Positions 1 through 14,709 of a stretch of DNA of 64,000 bases are shown in pieces. Position 1 is the first letter of the stretch, and every line of letters begins with the position of its first letter. Position numbers and translations under genes: made by a program. Under the pieces are notes generated by a model that did no database searches, was not told where the DNA came from, and saw nothing but the letters and a program-made list of their open reading frames with translations. Origin of the DNA: Polyodon spathula (taxonomy: Eukaryota; Chordata; Actinopteri; Acipenseriformes; Polyodontidae); assembly GCF_017654505.1 (NCBI RefSeq), contig NC_054545.1, forward strand, positions 14,427,547-14,491,546. The letters are read 5' to 3'.

Positions 1-600
1 TCTGTCGGTACAACCCCTGTGTCAAGTGACTGTAGCATGCTCTTGGTTAGCGGTTTGTAAATAACTTCTTTCAATTCTTTGAGTACTATTGGAAGGATCT
101 CACCTGGCCCAGGGGATTTGTTTATTTTAAGAGCTCCTAGTCCCTTAACACTTCTGCCTCGGTTATGCTAAAGTTATTTAAAACAGGATAGGAACTGGAT
201 GACATGTGGGGCATGTTGTCCATATCCTCCTGTGTAAAAACTTGTGAAAAGTAATCATTTTAATATATTTGCTATTTTTCTTCGTTTATGATTTTGTCAT
301 TTGTATCTCTTAAACATTTAACCTCCTCTTTGAATGTTCTCTTGCTGTTTTAATATTGGAAAAACATTTTGGAATTGGTTTTATCCCCCTTAGAAATGTT
401 CATTTCTGTTTCTCTCTTGGCCTTTCTAACTTCCTTTTTGACTTGCGTTTGCAGTTCCGTGTACTTTGTTTTTGGTCCTTTTTTAACATTCTGTAAAGTG
501 CTTTTTTTTTTTTGCTGCATATTTTTTTTAATTGATCTATTAAACCATTTTGGCCCAACCCTGTTTAATCCACAGCAGGACTGGCAGTCGAGTATTAAGC
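1..600 (-). mobile_element. CR1-clade LINE fragment (ORF2, endonuclease-RT linker to early RT)
   Basis: Read on the minus strand, this stretch encodes broken pieces typical of CR1 ORF2. A basic, Lys/Arg-rich linker lies near 380-500 (residues such as KKEVRKAKRETEMN). A segment near 180-240 resembles the FTxEDMDNMP-type spacer. Near 60-130 comes the start of the reverse transcriptase, with KSPGPGE followed by LPIVLKEL. Several stops and frame changes interrupt it, so it is a dead copy. The rest of the element should lie to the left of the window edge. The right (5') limit near 600 is approximate. Assignment is by protein-motif recognition only. Confidence 0.7.
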
Positions 601-1644
601 AACCACACTGCAGTTCACTTGGGTGAACATTTAAACAAATAAAAACTCATTCAAAGTGACTTTGCCTCGAGCCCCAGGGTGCCACCATGTAGATAGGTGG
701 GCTGAGGGGGAGAAGGCAAGAAAGTGTTGTATTGGTAAAATATTCAGTGGAAACCAGGCTAAATTCTGTCCCTGAACTCCTGAATCTTCTTGGGTACTGT
801 ACATGCATATGTCACATACTTTAGCGTTACAGATCTCAAGAAGCTTCATTAATAAAAAAGAAAGGTAACTTTTATATAAATAAGGATTTTTTTGTAGCTT
901 TCCATTTTGATCTGGTGATGTTTATGATGACTACAGTACTCTGTTGGTAGGTGGGGATTTCCAGAATGAGATTTGCTGAAAACAGTTTTTATTTCTTAAA
1001 GAATACAAGCCAAGGAAACTGAAGTTTTATTTAAAACATCAACCCATTTACCCCTGCTTCCTTAAAAGAAAACTTGTTAATGGTTACTGGCTGAGATTTT
1101 AAAACATTTTTCTATGTGGTTGACAAAGGCATTTTTCACTTTCTTTTAAATGAAAGGCTTTAGAATACCAACTTCACCACAATGCAAAGTGGCCACCAAT
1201 CTAACACACTGCTTGTTATGTTACACAAATTCAGCATTGTGGCTCTATAAATAATTCTCAGTAAGGAAGGAAGCACAACATCTACAATAACACAACCCTA
1301 TTGCAATTAAAGTGGATGCAATTTAAATAGGGCTAATTTATTAATTCTCTTGACCACGATTAACTGTTATAACCTTTCCACCACTGCACCCCCTTCTACA
1401 GGAATGGCTTGTTCCATTCCATAGGCTCTGTGGCAAAAAAAAACCATTCAACATGACTTTGTGGTTTCCAATACTGCATATAGGCCCTTGTAAAACCACT
1501 TTATATTGTATCCTTGTGATGTTAATCTGTAAACTTGATGCAGATTAATGACAACTGTATTATACTGTACTATTTTTAGGTAAAGGGGATTAAAGTACAG
1601 TTAACCAAGGTTAAGATCCATGTCTCGGCAGCATTAGCAGCATG

Positions 1645-1669
1645 CCCCCCCCCCCCCCCCCCCCCCCCC
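1645..1669. repeat. Poly-C homopolymer
   Basis: Twenty-five consecutive C residues flanked by catg and ttctg. This is unusual in an AT-rich genome, where nearly all other homopolymers in the window are A or T. Length is prone to sequencing error. Confidence 0.9.
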
Positions 1670-3187
1670 TTCTGTTAAAGATCTTTTGGCTCTTAACTGG
1701 TATTTTATACATCCGTATGGAACATGCAGCTGTTTCAAAGACAACACTACAGTAGGTGAAGTTGCTGTTTCCTGGTACAAAATCATCTGTCTTGTAATGG
1801 GCTAGCTGCAATGTGCTATGGTTACAGCAAGAGTTTAAACTTTCAGACACTGAAGTGGGAGTCACATTCTGTCATTAAATGAAACAGAGATCACCTTTTT
1901 AAAGATCAATGCCGAGCCCCATATGTGTTTTACATATTTCAATTTTCTGAAACGCAGCCTTATCAACCAATAGTGGAAATGTCAATGTGTTGGAAGTCAC
2001 AAACGCCACAAAATAAGTTAAAGCTTTTACACTGAAATTCATAAAATTGGGTATATGTGTTTTAAAATCCATTCAACAAGTTTTGAATATTACACCCTTT
2101 ATGTCACAATTGTATATCTCCTTCAGTCACTGTGTGCACAATTGTACCATGTTTTATAATGCCATGCTGACGTATTTGTTAATATTATGGCCTCCTTAGG
2201 CCTAACGTTTATTTCAGGAGAATATCTTTTTTAGTACTTTTTTCTTGACAGATGTTTTTCATCTGGTCGATCCTTAGTCGTCTTTTCTCTGAACTCTTCA
2301 ACTCAACATACAGAACCTACGATGATTAAATGGGCCATTGACCAATAATTTCAAAATCCTTGATTGGAATGACTTTATTTTGAATGGATGCTGTCTGTAC
2401 TTCTGAGGCTCTGCTGATGGGAAGCATGCAGTTCAGTTATGGCATGCAAATGGATGTGGTGTGGTAGCTACAGAAACAAACCAACAAAGCCTTAAAAGGG
2501 AGTGGTGGTTTGTGTAGAGCACAGAAGCCATCATTTCCACTTGTGACGCAGTTTATTGAAGGCGTGTTTTTTCAGTGAATTCCAGAGATATTAGAGTCAT
2601 GAAGGCTGCTTCGTCAAGGTTGCAGGATTGTTGTTTAATGGATAGATTGCTTATTTTTATTAAACAAGTCGGTATGTTGTTGTTATATAAATGTCAGGTT
2701 ATATGTTGGCGCGATGTAGTTGGTCTATTTTTCTGCATTCAAATTATGATACTGGCTTTCATTGATTGTTGTGACAATATGTAATGCATACCACAAGTGC
2801 TGTAAAAGAAAGTAACTTATCATAACTGCCACCATGTGAATTTTTATATTAACTGAAATGCATTGGAAACAGGAGGCTAGACTGGCAGGTTATTTAAATC
2901 TTTTAAAAAATAGGACTGAGATGCAGTCTAGGCCAGTGGACGCCACTTGTGACTCCTACTAGTCCAGTACATCCCAGTTTCTTGTTCCTCCATTTCCTCG
3001 GTGCTTGGAATAACACGCAGGAATGGACTGGATATTATAGTCCATATCAGTTGACCCAGCAAGTGCAACGCGAGCTGAAAACAGAGATGTGTTTAACCTA
3101 GTGTAGTACCATATATCCTGTTTTTAAAATGCAAATCCATGTTTACCATATCATGTGTTTCTTCTTCTTCAAGAGAGAGAGAGAATT

Positions 3188-3360
3188 GCTTCTCCAGTTG
3201 TGTTAAAACTTGTCAAGTACTTTATCCCAAATTATTGAGAGCAACGAACTCTGGGGTTGTATGAAAGCTTAATGTCTGTTTGTCAGTATGTCTGTGTTAC
3301 ATTTTTCATGTATCTAGAGGCCTGCTTATCCAATTGTGATGAAACTTGCTAAGAAAGTTC
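3188..3360. repeat. Diverged direct repeat units of a dispersed repeat
   Basis: Two related segments, 3188-3225 and 3321-3360, share a pattern of CTTCTCCAGTTGTG followed by a few bases and AAACTTG. A third related copy lies at 40244-40270, also close to TGTCTGTTTGT-like sequence. This suggests an old interspersed repeat whose class I cannot name. Confidence 0.45.
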
Positions 3361-3645
3361 TTTAGCACAAGTGAGTGTTGCAAATTAGGGGAAAATGGAG
3401 ACTGTCATGGCTTGTTTTTAACTAAGTAGTCCCAGCATAAAGCAGCTGTTACTGTACATAAACTTCCACATGAAACAAAATGGTTGAAAATTAATTTTGC
3501 AGAGAATTTTAAGGTATGTAATGAGTGGGTCCCGTTTCAAACAGAATAATTAACATTACAGGAAGTGTGGTGGTATTCAAATTTCTCTCTTCAACCACCA
3601 GGGAAGTGCGCTACATAATCGATGTTTAGACAAGAACAATTGTTG

Positions 3646-3725
3646 TATATATATATATATATCTATATATATCTATATATTTAAATAATGATATATCTAA
3701 TATATTATATATATATATATATATA
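3646..3725. repeat. Imperfect (AT)n microsatellite
   Basis: Alternating A/T with interruptions (ctat, ttaaataatg) across about 80 bases. Confidence 0.85.
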
Positions 3726-4864
3726 AATTTTATTATTTTTATCTGTTAAATAAAATAAAAAAAATTAATTCATATTTGGGTTCAAACCTAAAGGATTTGG
3801 TACCCAAAAGTTAAAATATAAAATATATCCTTTACCTCATAAAAATGCATACATTTCAGTTTTTTTACATAAATTGTTGGGTTTTTAGGGAAAAAGTTTA
3901 GTATTACCACAAACTGTATAGCTTTTAAAATGCTGTTTAAAGAAGATTTTTGTTGTTTATTTTCAAGGTAAGTTTGACAATATAAGAAACCAAGTGAAAT
4001 CTCCAGCTGTTTTGGCTTGTGCCTTCAGCAGTACACCGACAGACATTTCCACTCTATCTTGGCTATATATTCAGTAGTCAAAACAGTTGTCTACTTAACT
4101 TAGTTACTTTTAAGTTATAACATTTATTTTTGATTGAGAGTTTAAGTTATGGATGAAAAAATGACCTTTACGCAATGCACAGTTTGTTACTGTGCACTTT
4201 CTTTCCTTTCACTTTGCAGTGCTTGCCTGGTATTTGTACAGTATCCATGATAACAGCACCGTGTGGATGTCCACATGCTGAGGGAGGAGTTGACAGGCTG
4301 AGGATTTAAAATTCCTGTTTAAATAGATTGTCAGTTTACCCTGGGGGAGGGAGGGAGGGATGGGTTTAGTCTACTGAGACACTCCTGTATGTGTAGTTTA
4401 AGTACACTGCTTTTGTTAATTAAGTGTGAGGTAGAGCCTCCGTCCAGTTGTATCCCTCTACTCTTTGCTTGCCTTTATGATCCTACCCTAACAAAATTGG
4501 GGTAGAAACACGACTCCCATTACTTAAGTTTGAGCTATACAAGGTTTAACTGTGCTCTTCAACACACCTGAACTTGTTAAACCGTGACTAAATAAGCTCA
4601 CAGTAAAACATGGATGAGATTAAACTGCTGTGCATTAGGAGTTGTACTTGTATCCTAGTGCTAAAAAATACCTTGTTTGTATTCAATAGTCATATACTTG
4701 CCAAAGGCCTAAAAGAACAAGGAAAGTTTTTTCCTCATCTTTAATGTGTATGGGATGCTTCCTTGTGAATGTGACAACTCATTTTATCCAAATATCTAGA
4801 ACATAGCTTTAAAATACATTAATTACCATTTAAAGATAACACTATGTTAATATGGCAAGCTGTT

Positions 4865-5924
4865 TTAACATTTAATCCTCAATTACTGATATCAGCAGTT
4901 TTAATACTGATATCAGTAATGTATTGCTGATATCAGCAATTCTCAATGTTATTTTTTGATATCAGAAATAGAATTGTTGATATCAAAGTGGTACCTTTTT
5001 ATTTTGATATCAACAATTCTGTTTTTGATATGAAGAATGGCTTTTCAGATATGAAGAATGGCATTTTGTGATATCAACAATTCTATTTCCGATATCAAAA
5101 ATGCAAGCTAATGAACATCCAGTCAGAATTTTTTATGTTTTTTTTACAGATTCAGTTTTGGACTTCAAAAACCCATACTAATAAGACTGAGACTTCCGGT
5201 CGACACATTTGTAAGCACATTATCATGGATATGCCAAGAATGCTGTAACCGATAGTATTAATAATGTTTCTGCTGTATTGAGGCGCGTTTTTTCATCTAT
5301 AGAATGGCCCAAAACAGACCTGTCTAACGATAACGAAGCATCAGAGTTAGTGACTTTAACACGCTGGTCTTTTCAAAGACTAAGAAAAAGAGATTTAACA
5401 GTTTATTGTATGGTCATAACGCATTGTATAACCTATATATTTAAAATTCAGAATGCTTTACCTGAACATTACTACTTCTGTCTTAATTATTTTGAAACTT
5501 GTAAGCCTTGTGAGTTCCAGTCCTACCTGGAAGTGCATTTTCTGTGAATTGCTCATATTGCTCATTGTCCATGTCACAAGAATTCTCAGACATTTTTCCA
5601 AACACAAAACGGACATGCAGACCGGCTGTAATTCATCACCTAATTAGTATGCATTTCTGATATCAAGAATTCAAACTGGATGCTCATTACTATGCATTTC
5701 TGATATCAAGAATTCAAACTGGATGCTCATTAGTATACATTTCTGATAACAAGAATGGCATTTCTGATAGCAAGAATAGTGTTTTTGATATCAAGAATGG
5801 CATTTCTGATGGCAAGAATGGCGTTTTTGATATCAACAATGTGATTACAATACTGATATCAAAAAGCCATTTGTGATATCAGTAATGCCATTCTTGATAT
5901 CTGCAATTGAGGATTAAATGTTAA
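4865..5924. mobile_element. Fold-back DNA element with arrays of GATATC-centred units
   Basis: The ends are near-perfect inverted repeats. TTAACATTTAATCCTCAATT begins at 4865, and its complement ends at 5924 in GAGGATTAAATGTTAA; the match extends about 30 bp per arm. TTAA at both ends would fit a TTAA target duplication, with the element proper at 4869-5920. Inside each arm are many short units centred on the palindrome GATATC. On the left they sit at 4888, 4909, 4929, 4958, 4979, 5006, 5070 and 5091. On the right they sit at 5659, 5702, 5787, 5829, 5855, 5875 and 5896, with decayed variants in both arms. On the right a unit of about 47 bp is duplicated (5648-5735). The middle (5100-5640) is unique and has no recognisable transposase, so this is probably non-autonomous. 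Confidence 0.75.
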
Positions 5925-6089
5925 AATGGCTCGAGACGTTGAGTTACATTTACCTACTTGTATCATTATGTAAAATTGAAAAAATAAATTAACTTTCGGT
6001 TGAAATACTGGGGTTAACACTTTTTTAAAAAATGTGACCGATCATCCAAAAATAGCCCCTATCCCTTTTAAAGGTGTGCAGACTTTGAG
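5925..6089. other. Short noncoding spacer
   Basis: AT-rich sequence between the fold-back element and the candidate first exon. Nothing recognisable was seen. Confidence 0.5.
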
Positions 6090-6531
6090 CACCTTTCTCT
6101 TTGATCATTAATCAGCTGTAATTGTACAGTAAACACAGCAGGGAAAGGGAGCCCTGGCTCATGCTCAGGGAGCTGGGACTGTTTGCAAAGCTGGATGGAG
6201 TATGCAGCAGCAGCAGCAGGTTAGGGGCTGTGCTGGAAGTGAGAGAGGTGGAGTCTGCTGCAGAGCCATGCCAGTCGCTAACTAGATAGAAGTTTCAAAT
6301 CACTCGTGTAGAGCAGTGTGGAAGGTCAGTGAGCAAGGGTGGCAGGTGTATAGCAGGGAAGGAGGAAAAGGCAGCCTCTGTGAGTTAGAGGAAGGAAGGG
6401 TTTAACAGCAGGGCTGGGATTTGCTATGAGTGGAAGTATTTTTTTTTGCTGGGATTTCATACCTGCACAGGAGGAAACTTTGCTTGAATTCTGCTTTGAA
6501 AAACTAAATCCATAGGTGATTTTTCATTAAG
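6090..6531 (+). other. Candidate noncoding first exon / promoter-proximal region (possibly PLEKHG3 5' UTR)
   Basis: This stretch is purine-rich and less AT-rich than its surroundings, with a CAG run near 6210 and many AGGAAGG-like words. It ends in a strong consensus donor, AAG followed by GTATGT at 6532. Joined to the acceptor at 30868-30869, the stop TAA would lie in frame two codons before the ATG at 30872, as expected of a 5' UTR. No CpG island or clear TATA box was seen and the 5' limit is arbitrary. This is an inference from composition and one splice motif; no transcript evidence is available. Confidence 0.3.
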
Positions 6532-9500
6532 GTATGTTTATTATAATTTATGTTTTTTATTATCATTGTTATTTTTGTGTGCAGAGGATTTCTGAATGTT
6601 ACATTTGAACTTCTTGGTAAAAACATATTTTCTGTTTGTGAGCAGCATGAGAAATAGGGGGGTTTAGTGGAAGATTCAATGATAATATGTCTTGTATATA
6701 TAAAAAGTAATTGAAGCATGACCATTCTAAATATTTAAACATTCTGTGTTTTTACATAAATACAGAAGTAATGAAATGGTGTGCTGGAGAAAAAAAAAAA
6801 CAACAACTTGTACCACAGGGATATGAATCGGCCACAAACAAGTAAACACATGATCCAAACTGACAAACAGAAAAAATCCACAAACTGTTTTGGCTTCCTT
6901 ATGTCCCTACATTTTGGTGTATAAACTGGTGACTGTCATTTCATTTAATATGAAATATATGCATTGATAAAGGATTTTTAATGGTGTATTGCATGGGAAG
7001 TCCAAAAGTGTAATATAACAGAACACAAGAAGGAAAATAAACATGAGCAGTTGTTTTTGGATGTGAATTTACACTCCAGCATTAGTCCTTTTGTAATCCA
7101 GATATTTTACAAGTTAAATGACAGAGGGGGACCTGGCCAATACTGCTTTCCCAGGAGATTACTTTGTTTGTTATGTGTAAAGCTCTTCAGCTTTGAAAAA
7201 TGGAGAGCCATTACAGTTAAATGTTTCTTTGTCAAATTGTCAGTGAATTAGCAAGGTGATTCAGCTCTAGTTAGTACTCTGTGTGCCAGTTTCACAAAGC
7301 CCCAGTGAAGAGAATTGGAATAAAAGCCACATTATCTCTTTCGCTGGTGGGTACTTGCATTGTGCAATATCTACAGTAGTAGTTTTGTGTCCTAAATACT
7401 ACTGAAGTGGACGATGGACCCTGTTTTAATTATCTGAATGGATGTTGATACAGTACGTACAGTCACTGTTTTAATGTTAAAACCTGGCCCTTCCTGAGCC
7501 AGACTATAAGACGAAAACACTGAAGGGGATTACATGCACTGTAAGAGTTGTAGGCTGATTTAAAACAGTCCAATTATAGTGTGTATTAAGTTCTGATCTG
7601 AGTGATTACAGGTCAATTAAGAGTTATGTTGCTTTGTTCTAATACAAACAAGGTCACAAGGGAGGTTTATTTGAATGCATCTGCCAGACAGGTTATTGTA
7701 TTTAAATAAGCTGATGTATGGAGAAGCTTTGAGGCTATGAAAACAATGTTCAGTTGCAAATCTATGCTTGATATCTGTTGATATTACAGCAAGCTATAGT
7801 TCTGAATAAATGTTATGATCTTTGGTTACTTCTGTCTGAGGAACCACATGAGGTTCAAATCCATTTACATTCAATTGTTGCTTTTTGGTTGTTAACTTGA
7901 CACTTTTTCCCCCTCACCTTCCTCCCCGGGTGTATTTATAGCTCTCCAGGATTTTACTTGCAAATGTAACTGGCCAGGTCTAGCAGAGTTACATAACATT
8001 TCCATCTCCGACCACCATCCGACACCATGCTCCCCACGCTTGGCTCTGTTTATAGTGGTGCTTCCATTGTAATGTTAATGTTATGTAGGGAGTTTTACAG
8101 ATTCTCCTTATACTGAAATTTAATGCATGTGTAGGACCTTTGTTAAAAGTCCAACACCTCTTGATACTGTCAAAGACTTACAAATAAGCCTTGATATATT
8201 AATAAGGAACCTTATTAACAGGGGCTACAAGGCATTTATGAAGTACATGGTGCATCAGATATAGTTTTATTGCATATCAGTCACTTTAACAACTGTTATA
8301 TAACCAGTATGCAGAAGAAAAAAAAAAATACTGTGTTCCACGATGATCTAAATCCATTATTGAAAGTAGCATTCTACAGAATTTTGGAGACCGTTGCAGT
8401 TATACATAAATCAGCACTATCATGTTTTTTATGATTTGTACTTTTTGGCTTTAAAGGATTTGTAAGAACCTATTAAGTAGGCAGTATACACAAGACAGCA
8501 AGTTTTCAAGAAAGAATGTACCTGGTTGCTAAAGGCCTTGTAATTATAACACAGCATGGGCTACCCTGTGAAGACACAGCATGAGCTAACCCAACCATGA
8601 GGAACCTCCCAGGGTGTGTCTTCCTAGCCACAGGATAAAGCCACAAAAGAAACTGATTTAGGGCATCACTTTTAATAAGAGTCTGTAGGACTAAATTTTC
8701 CACTTCTAATCTGGAACATACACCTGTTGCTATGTTAGAGTCCAGGTTGTATTTTATTTAATTGTTTAGTTTTTTGTTCACCAGTAGTGTTCAGTAAGTT
8801 TAGATTTTATTCCCACGTTTTCTTATAACCTAATATGTTTTTTTTTCAGCTCTAGGAAAGCTTACAGATGACATTTATAACCCTGTGTTACTGCAAGTAG
8901 TAGCAGGGGCCCGCTTAGTGCATAGTGGCAAGAAGGCTTCGAGCTTGTGTGTCTCCAATAAAATACAAAGGCAAAAAAGTCAGGTCCATGACTAGCTTTA
9001 AGTACCATAACATATTTAGGCCAGGCTGCTATCGCTGTTTCGCATCGATTTTGTGGTCTCAAAATGGAATGCTTTATGAGTCTTTTGATTCTAAACTTCA
9101 GGCAGTTGCCATAGGAGTATCCATTGACAAAGAGTGCTGTGTTTCATAACAGTTAGAGAGGCACAGAGCCAGACGGGCTGGTTTCAGTCTGTCCAGGCAC
9201 TGAGCCTCAGTGTGTCCTGGGGAGTTGCTTCCATCAGTCCTGAAAGGCATTGATGGGACTGTGAGTCTGGGTGGAACAGACTGCTTTATCCACATCCCAT
9301 ACGAGACTTATTGACCACATTCACGGGATACATTGTACTATTAATTCAAATGCCTTTTCACCTCCCGAGGCCTGGGTTCAAATCCAACAGTATGTGACAA
9401 TATGGGTCATTCCAGCTCTATCAATGTCAGTGACTTGCATACATTCATTATTTTGTTTTGTGGGAATAAATGTGGTCAAAGGTCATTAAATATGCACTTT

Positions 9501-10676
9501 TTGGACACGTGATCACCATAGTTACAAAATTTAACCCAGAACCCACAAATGAAGAAAACACTTCCTCTGAATTTGGTGCACTGGAGCTGGAACAATTAGC
9601 AGTGTGCTTGACAGAGCCCCAGGACTGAATGGCAGGGGTCGTCATTGTTACAGGACTAGCAAGGTTCACGTACAGTAGTAGCGCTTAAGTTAACCTTGAA
9701 GCTTTTCAACAAAAACATTTTTCTTTTTTAGAAAAAACAAGGTGTTAACGTTACGGGCAGTGTTGCGGAATCTGACCCCTGTGAGATGGGTTGAGGTTGG
9801 AAGCTCTATAAACACAGACCTGGCTCTCTCTCTCTCATGGTGGTTAAGATGGTTGCTTGTGGTGTGCATGGTCGCCGGTTCTCTCCCAGTCTCCGCCCTG
9901 CTACATTAACTTGTGGTAAATATTGCCTCCATTGGCATCCTGTTATGGCGTTCAACTATAGAATATGGAAGCATTTCAGTTCATGTGATTGCTCAAAACC
10001 AATGGGTTAAACTGTCCCCTGATTAGTTATTTAATTGCTTACAGTATGTTTGTGTGCTCTCATTGGCTACCCCACAGGCTGTGGTTGTCTGACTGGTCCA
10101 TTCAGCAGTGTATTGATTCTGGAGGCCTGTCTGCTGACCTAACTTGGCAGGATTTTTTGGATTCCAGTAGTCTGTCTCTTGGAATTGCCATGAGCACAGT
10201 GTCAGGCTGACAGCAGTTTTAATGACAAAACATTCCACCTAAAAAGACCTGTATTCTTCTGGCTTTATTCTGTAGAAGTTTTACTGCGCTGTCCTAATGT
10301 AACAGATCCCATTATACCCTGATTAGTCTAACTTGATGCTGCCCTGCAGTTATTGTGATGCAGTTAGTAGTGAGGCAAGCTTAGACAGATACTCACAGTA
10401 CTTTAGATAACCCAGCATTTACCAGGAATGTAGCATAATGTACACACACTGCTAGAATGTAGATAGGCGCCAGAGCCCATGAATTAAAATCTGACTAAAA
10501 AAGAAAAATAATTTAACTAGCGTACACTATTACACAAGGGTCTTAAATTCTTGATTTTATGAAAGTGCCCTACTTCAGCAAAATAACAGAAACATAAACT
10601 ACTTAATATGAGGAACCGTTACTGGATTGTATGCTGCGTGCATGGTTGCTGGAATCATGGGAGAATCGCATACTCC
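6532..10676. other. Noncoding DNA (probable long 5' intron), no gene recognised
   Basis: No convincing exon. A tRNA-like box B (9375-9385) hints at an old SINE. Other short ORFs are unsupported. Confidence 0.5.
9310..9420 (+). mobile_element. Possible tRNA-derived SINE remnant
   Basis: GGTTCAAATCC at 9375-9385 matches the pol III box B consensus. It is preceded by ccgaggcctg, a context shared with a second site at 36055-36065. No convincing box A was identified at the expected distance, and the boundaries are guesses. Confidence 0.35.
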
Positions 10677-10720
10677 TGTGTGTGTGTGTATAGATGGATG
10701 GATAGATAGATAGATAGATA
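10677..10720. repeat. (TG)n-(GATA)n microsatellite
   Basis: TG repeats pass into GATG/GATA repeats immediately left of the Tc1 element. Confidence 0.9.
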
Positions 10721-10730
10721 ATTACACATA

Positions 10731-12790
<2,060 letters not shown>

Positions 12791-13050
12791 TTTGGGTTTG
12801 GTAAGTAGGGAAGGCTATTTAAATATTTCACCTTTTTTATATTTTAACATCTTTTATGTGGTGGCTGCATTATTTTCAGTGTGTTTCATTAAATGGTTGA
12901 AATTTCCATAGACTAGCCGAGACAGTGTCTCTGTGAAAACAGGTTTCATCTTGGCGGTGAGGAGGTTGCTGTTTATCTTTACAGTCCCTGCCCTGATGCA
13001 ATTTGAGACTTGCAGATATAGAACAGTTTGTCCCAGTTTTGATGAATGTA

Positions 13051-13353
13051 CAGCTATGGCCAAAAGGTTTGCATCACCAAGAATTTTAGGATTGAGACAT
13101 TTAAAAAAAAAAAAAAAAAAAAGAACATTTTTACATTTCTTTTATTTAACATCATCTAATCAAATAAACTACAAAATTATATTGCAAAAGCCTACCAGAA
13201 GTCATAATAGTAGTACAGTATTTCATGTTAGATTTCAAAGTGTCATATTTTTCAATTTGTCAATTTTGGAATATGTTAACATAACATTTAAGCAGGTTTC
13301 ATTTGACTTGAATTTAATTCTTTAGGTTGAAGCAAAGCTTTTGGCCATAGCTG
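13051..13353. mobile_element. Tc1/mariner MITE, 303 bp
   Basis: Terminal inverted repeats CAGCTATGGCCAAAAGGTTT at the left and its near-complement (AAGCTTTTGGCCATAGCTG) at the right are flanked on both sides by TA (13049-13050 and 13354-13355), the Tc1/mariner target duplication. The interior is AT-rich, includes a poly-A run (about 13103-13122), and has no transposase. It is a non-autonomous element presumably mobilised by a related Tc1/mariner transposase. Confidence 0.88.
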
Positions 13354-13355
13354 TA

Positions 13356-14667
13356 TACTGTGTTGAGTGAGTGAGTGTGTGTGTGTGTGCATCCAACATT
13401 AGTATTGCAATTCATTGTGATTCATAGACTTAGGATGACAACAGCCTACATGTGTGTGTTGTTAATAATGACACTCCTTCATTTAAATTATTGACTCGAG
13501 TTGCATTATTAACTTGTAAACACAACAGCAATGCCATTATCACTGCTTTATAGTAGCATTGCTTTAAAGTTAGTTATTTACCTTTGTTTGTCTAAACTCC
13601 ACTAATAGTTTTTTTGAGCAGAGCCCTAGTGTCCATATGACGTGTTTCATCGGTTAAAAAGTGTTTTGAAAACCAATGTCAGCTGTCGTCTTATTAGCCA
13701 TGCTTTTATTTGCAGTTCAGTTATTTAGTGATAACCAAAAGAGCTGTTTTTCATAGAAAAGAATGAGAGCGGAGTCCGATTTTGTTGTAGAATCAATTAT
13801 AATATACAGAACTTCATGATCCAGTTTTATTTCTGTTTCTATTGCACTATTCAATCAAACTTTCAGACAGGAAGTGGAATACACCCCTTGATCGCTACAC
13901 TGCATTATCAAAGCCCTTAATTACATCACCTAGTACAAAGTTTGAGTGAATGTCGCCATTAAAATAGGGAAATAACATGGTTGTTGTATTTTTTTGATTG
14001 AATCCTTTGTTTTATAATGGGGTGTTTATGTTTTTGTGAGGGTCCTTTTCATAATCTAATCAAATTGTAGAGAAAAAATTTAGTAGTTTGAAATCAAAGA
14101 GCTCATTCTAAGTGTGCTTTGTTTTTAAATAAGCGATTTATAATTATGTGCAGGTCTAGTTATAGAGTTTCAAAGAGTTTGACATGATTTCTTTTTTCAT
14201 CTCTAATACTGTCTGTACCAGTCTTCATTCAGCTTCCCTTTTCTGTGTCTGAACAAAGCAACACTTATTGTGGTATTTTCCACAGCAGAACCAAAGTTCA
14301 GCAATAGAGTATGCTGGCTGTGGCGTCATGACTTTCAGGCTGGGTACGTCTCTTCTGTGTGCTCAGATCTGCCCACCACTGAGGCCCACTATGTTGTTTT
14401 CATCCTTTTGGATGTTTGTTTTTTTTTGTCCATTGTTTTCCTAAATTTGTTTTTAAGTGAAAACAATTCTCTGTGGGACTATTAAGAGTAATGATGTTGT
14501 GCTATTTTAAAACAATAATTTTGTTGCTTTAATTTTGGCAGGGACTGTTTTTATAAAATACAAAATGCAAATCCAATATAGGTTTTAAATATTATTCAAA
14601 TACAGTATTTGGCTTCCCTGCCTTTTACTTCTATCTGTTTTGTTTTTTTTGTGTGTGTTTGCTTGTT

Positions 14668-14709
<42 letters not shown>

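Larger units (their letters stand above)
601..4864. other. Noncoding AT-rich DNA, no gene recognised
   Basis: No exon with convincing splice sites or recognisable protein was found on either strand. It contains a 25-base poly-C run (1645-1669), a short GA run (3172-3184), a diverged repeat pair (3188-3360) and an AT microsatellite (3646-3725). The small ORFs here lack similarity to any family I recognise. Confidence 0.6.

Noticed and set aside
5278..5547. 89-codon ORF in the centre of the fold-back element
   Set aside because: No start context, no family motif, and too short for a transposase. Treated as chance within an AT-rich insert.
4888..5901. CRISPR-like regular repeats (GATATC units)
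   Set aside because: Spacing is irregular, units are short palindromes in both arms, and the setting is eukaryotic. A fold-back transposon explains it.
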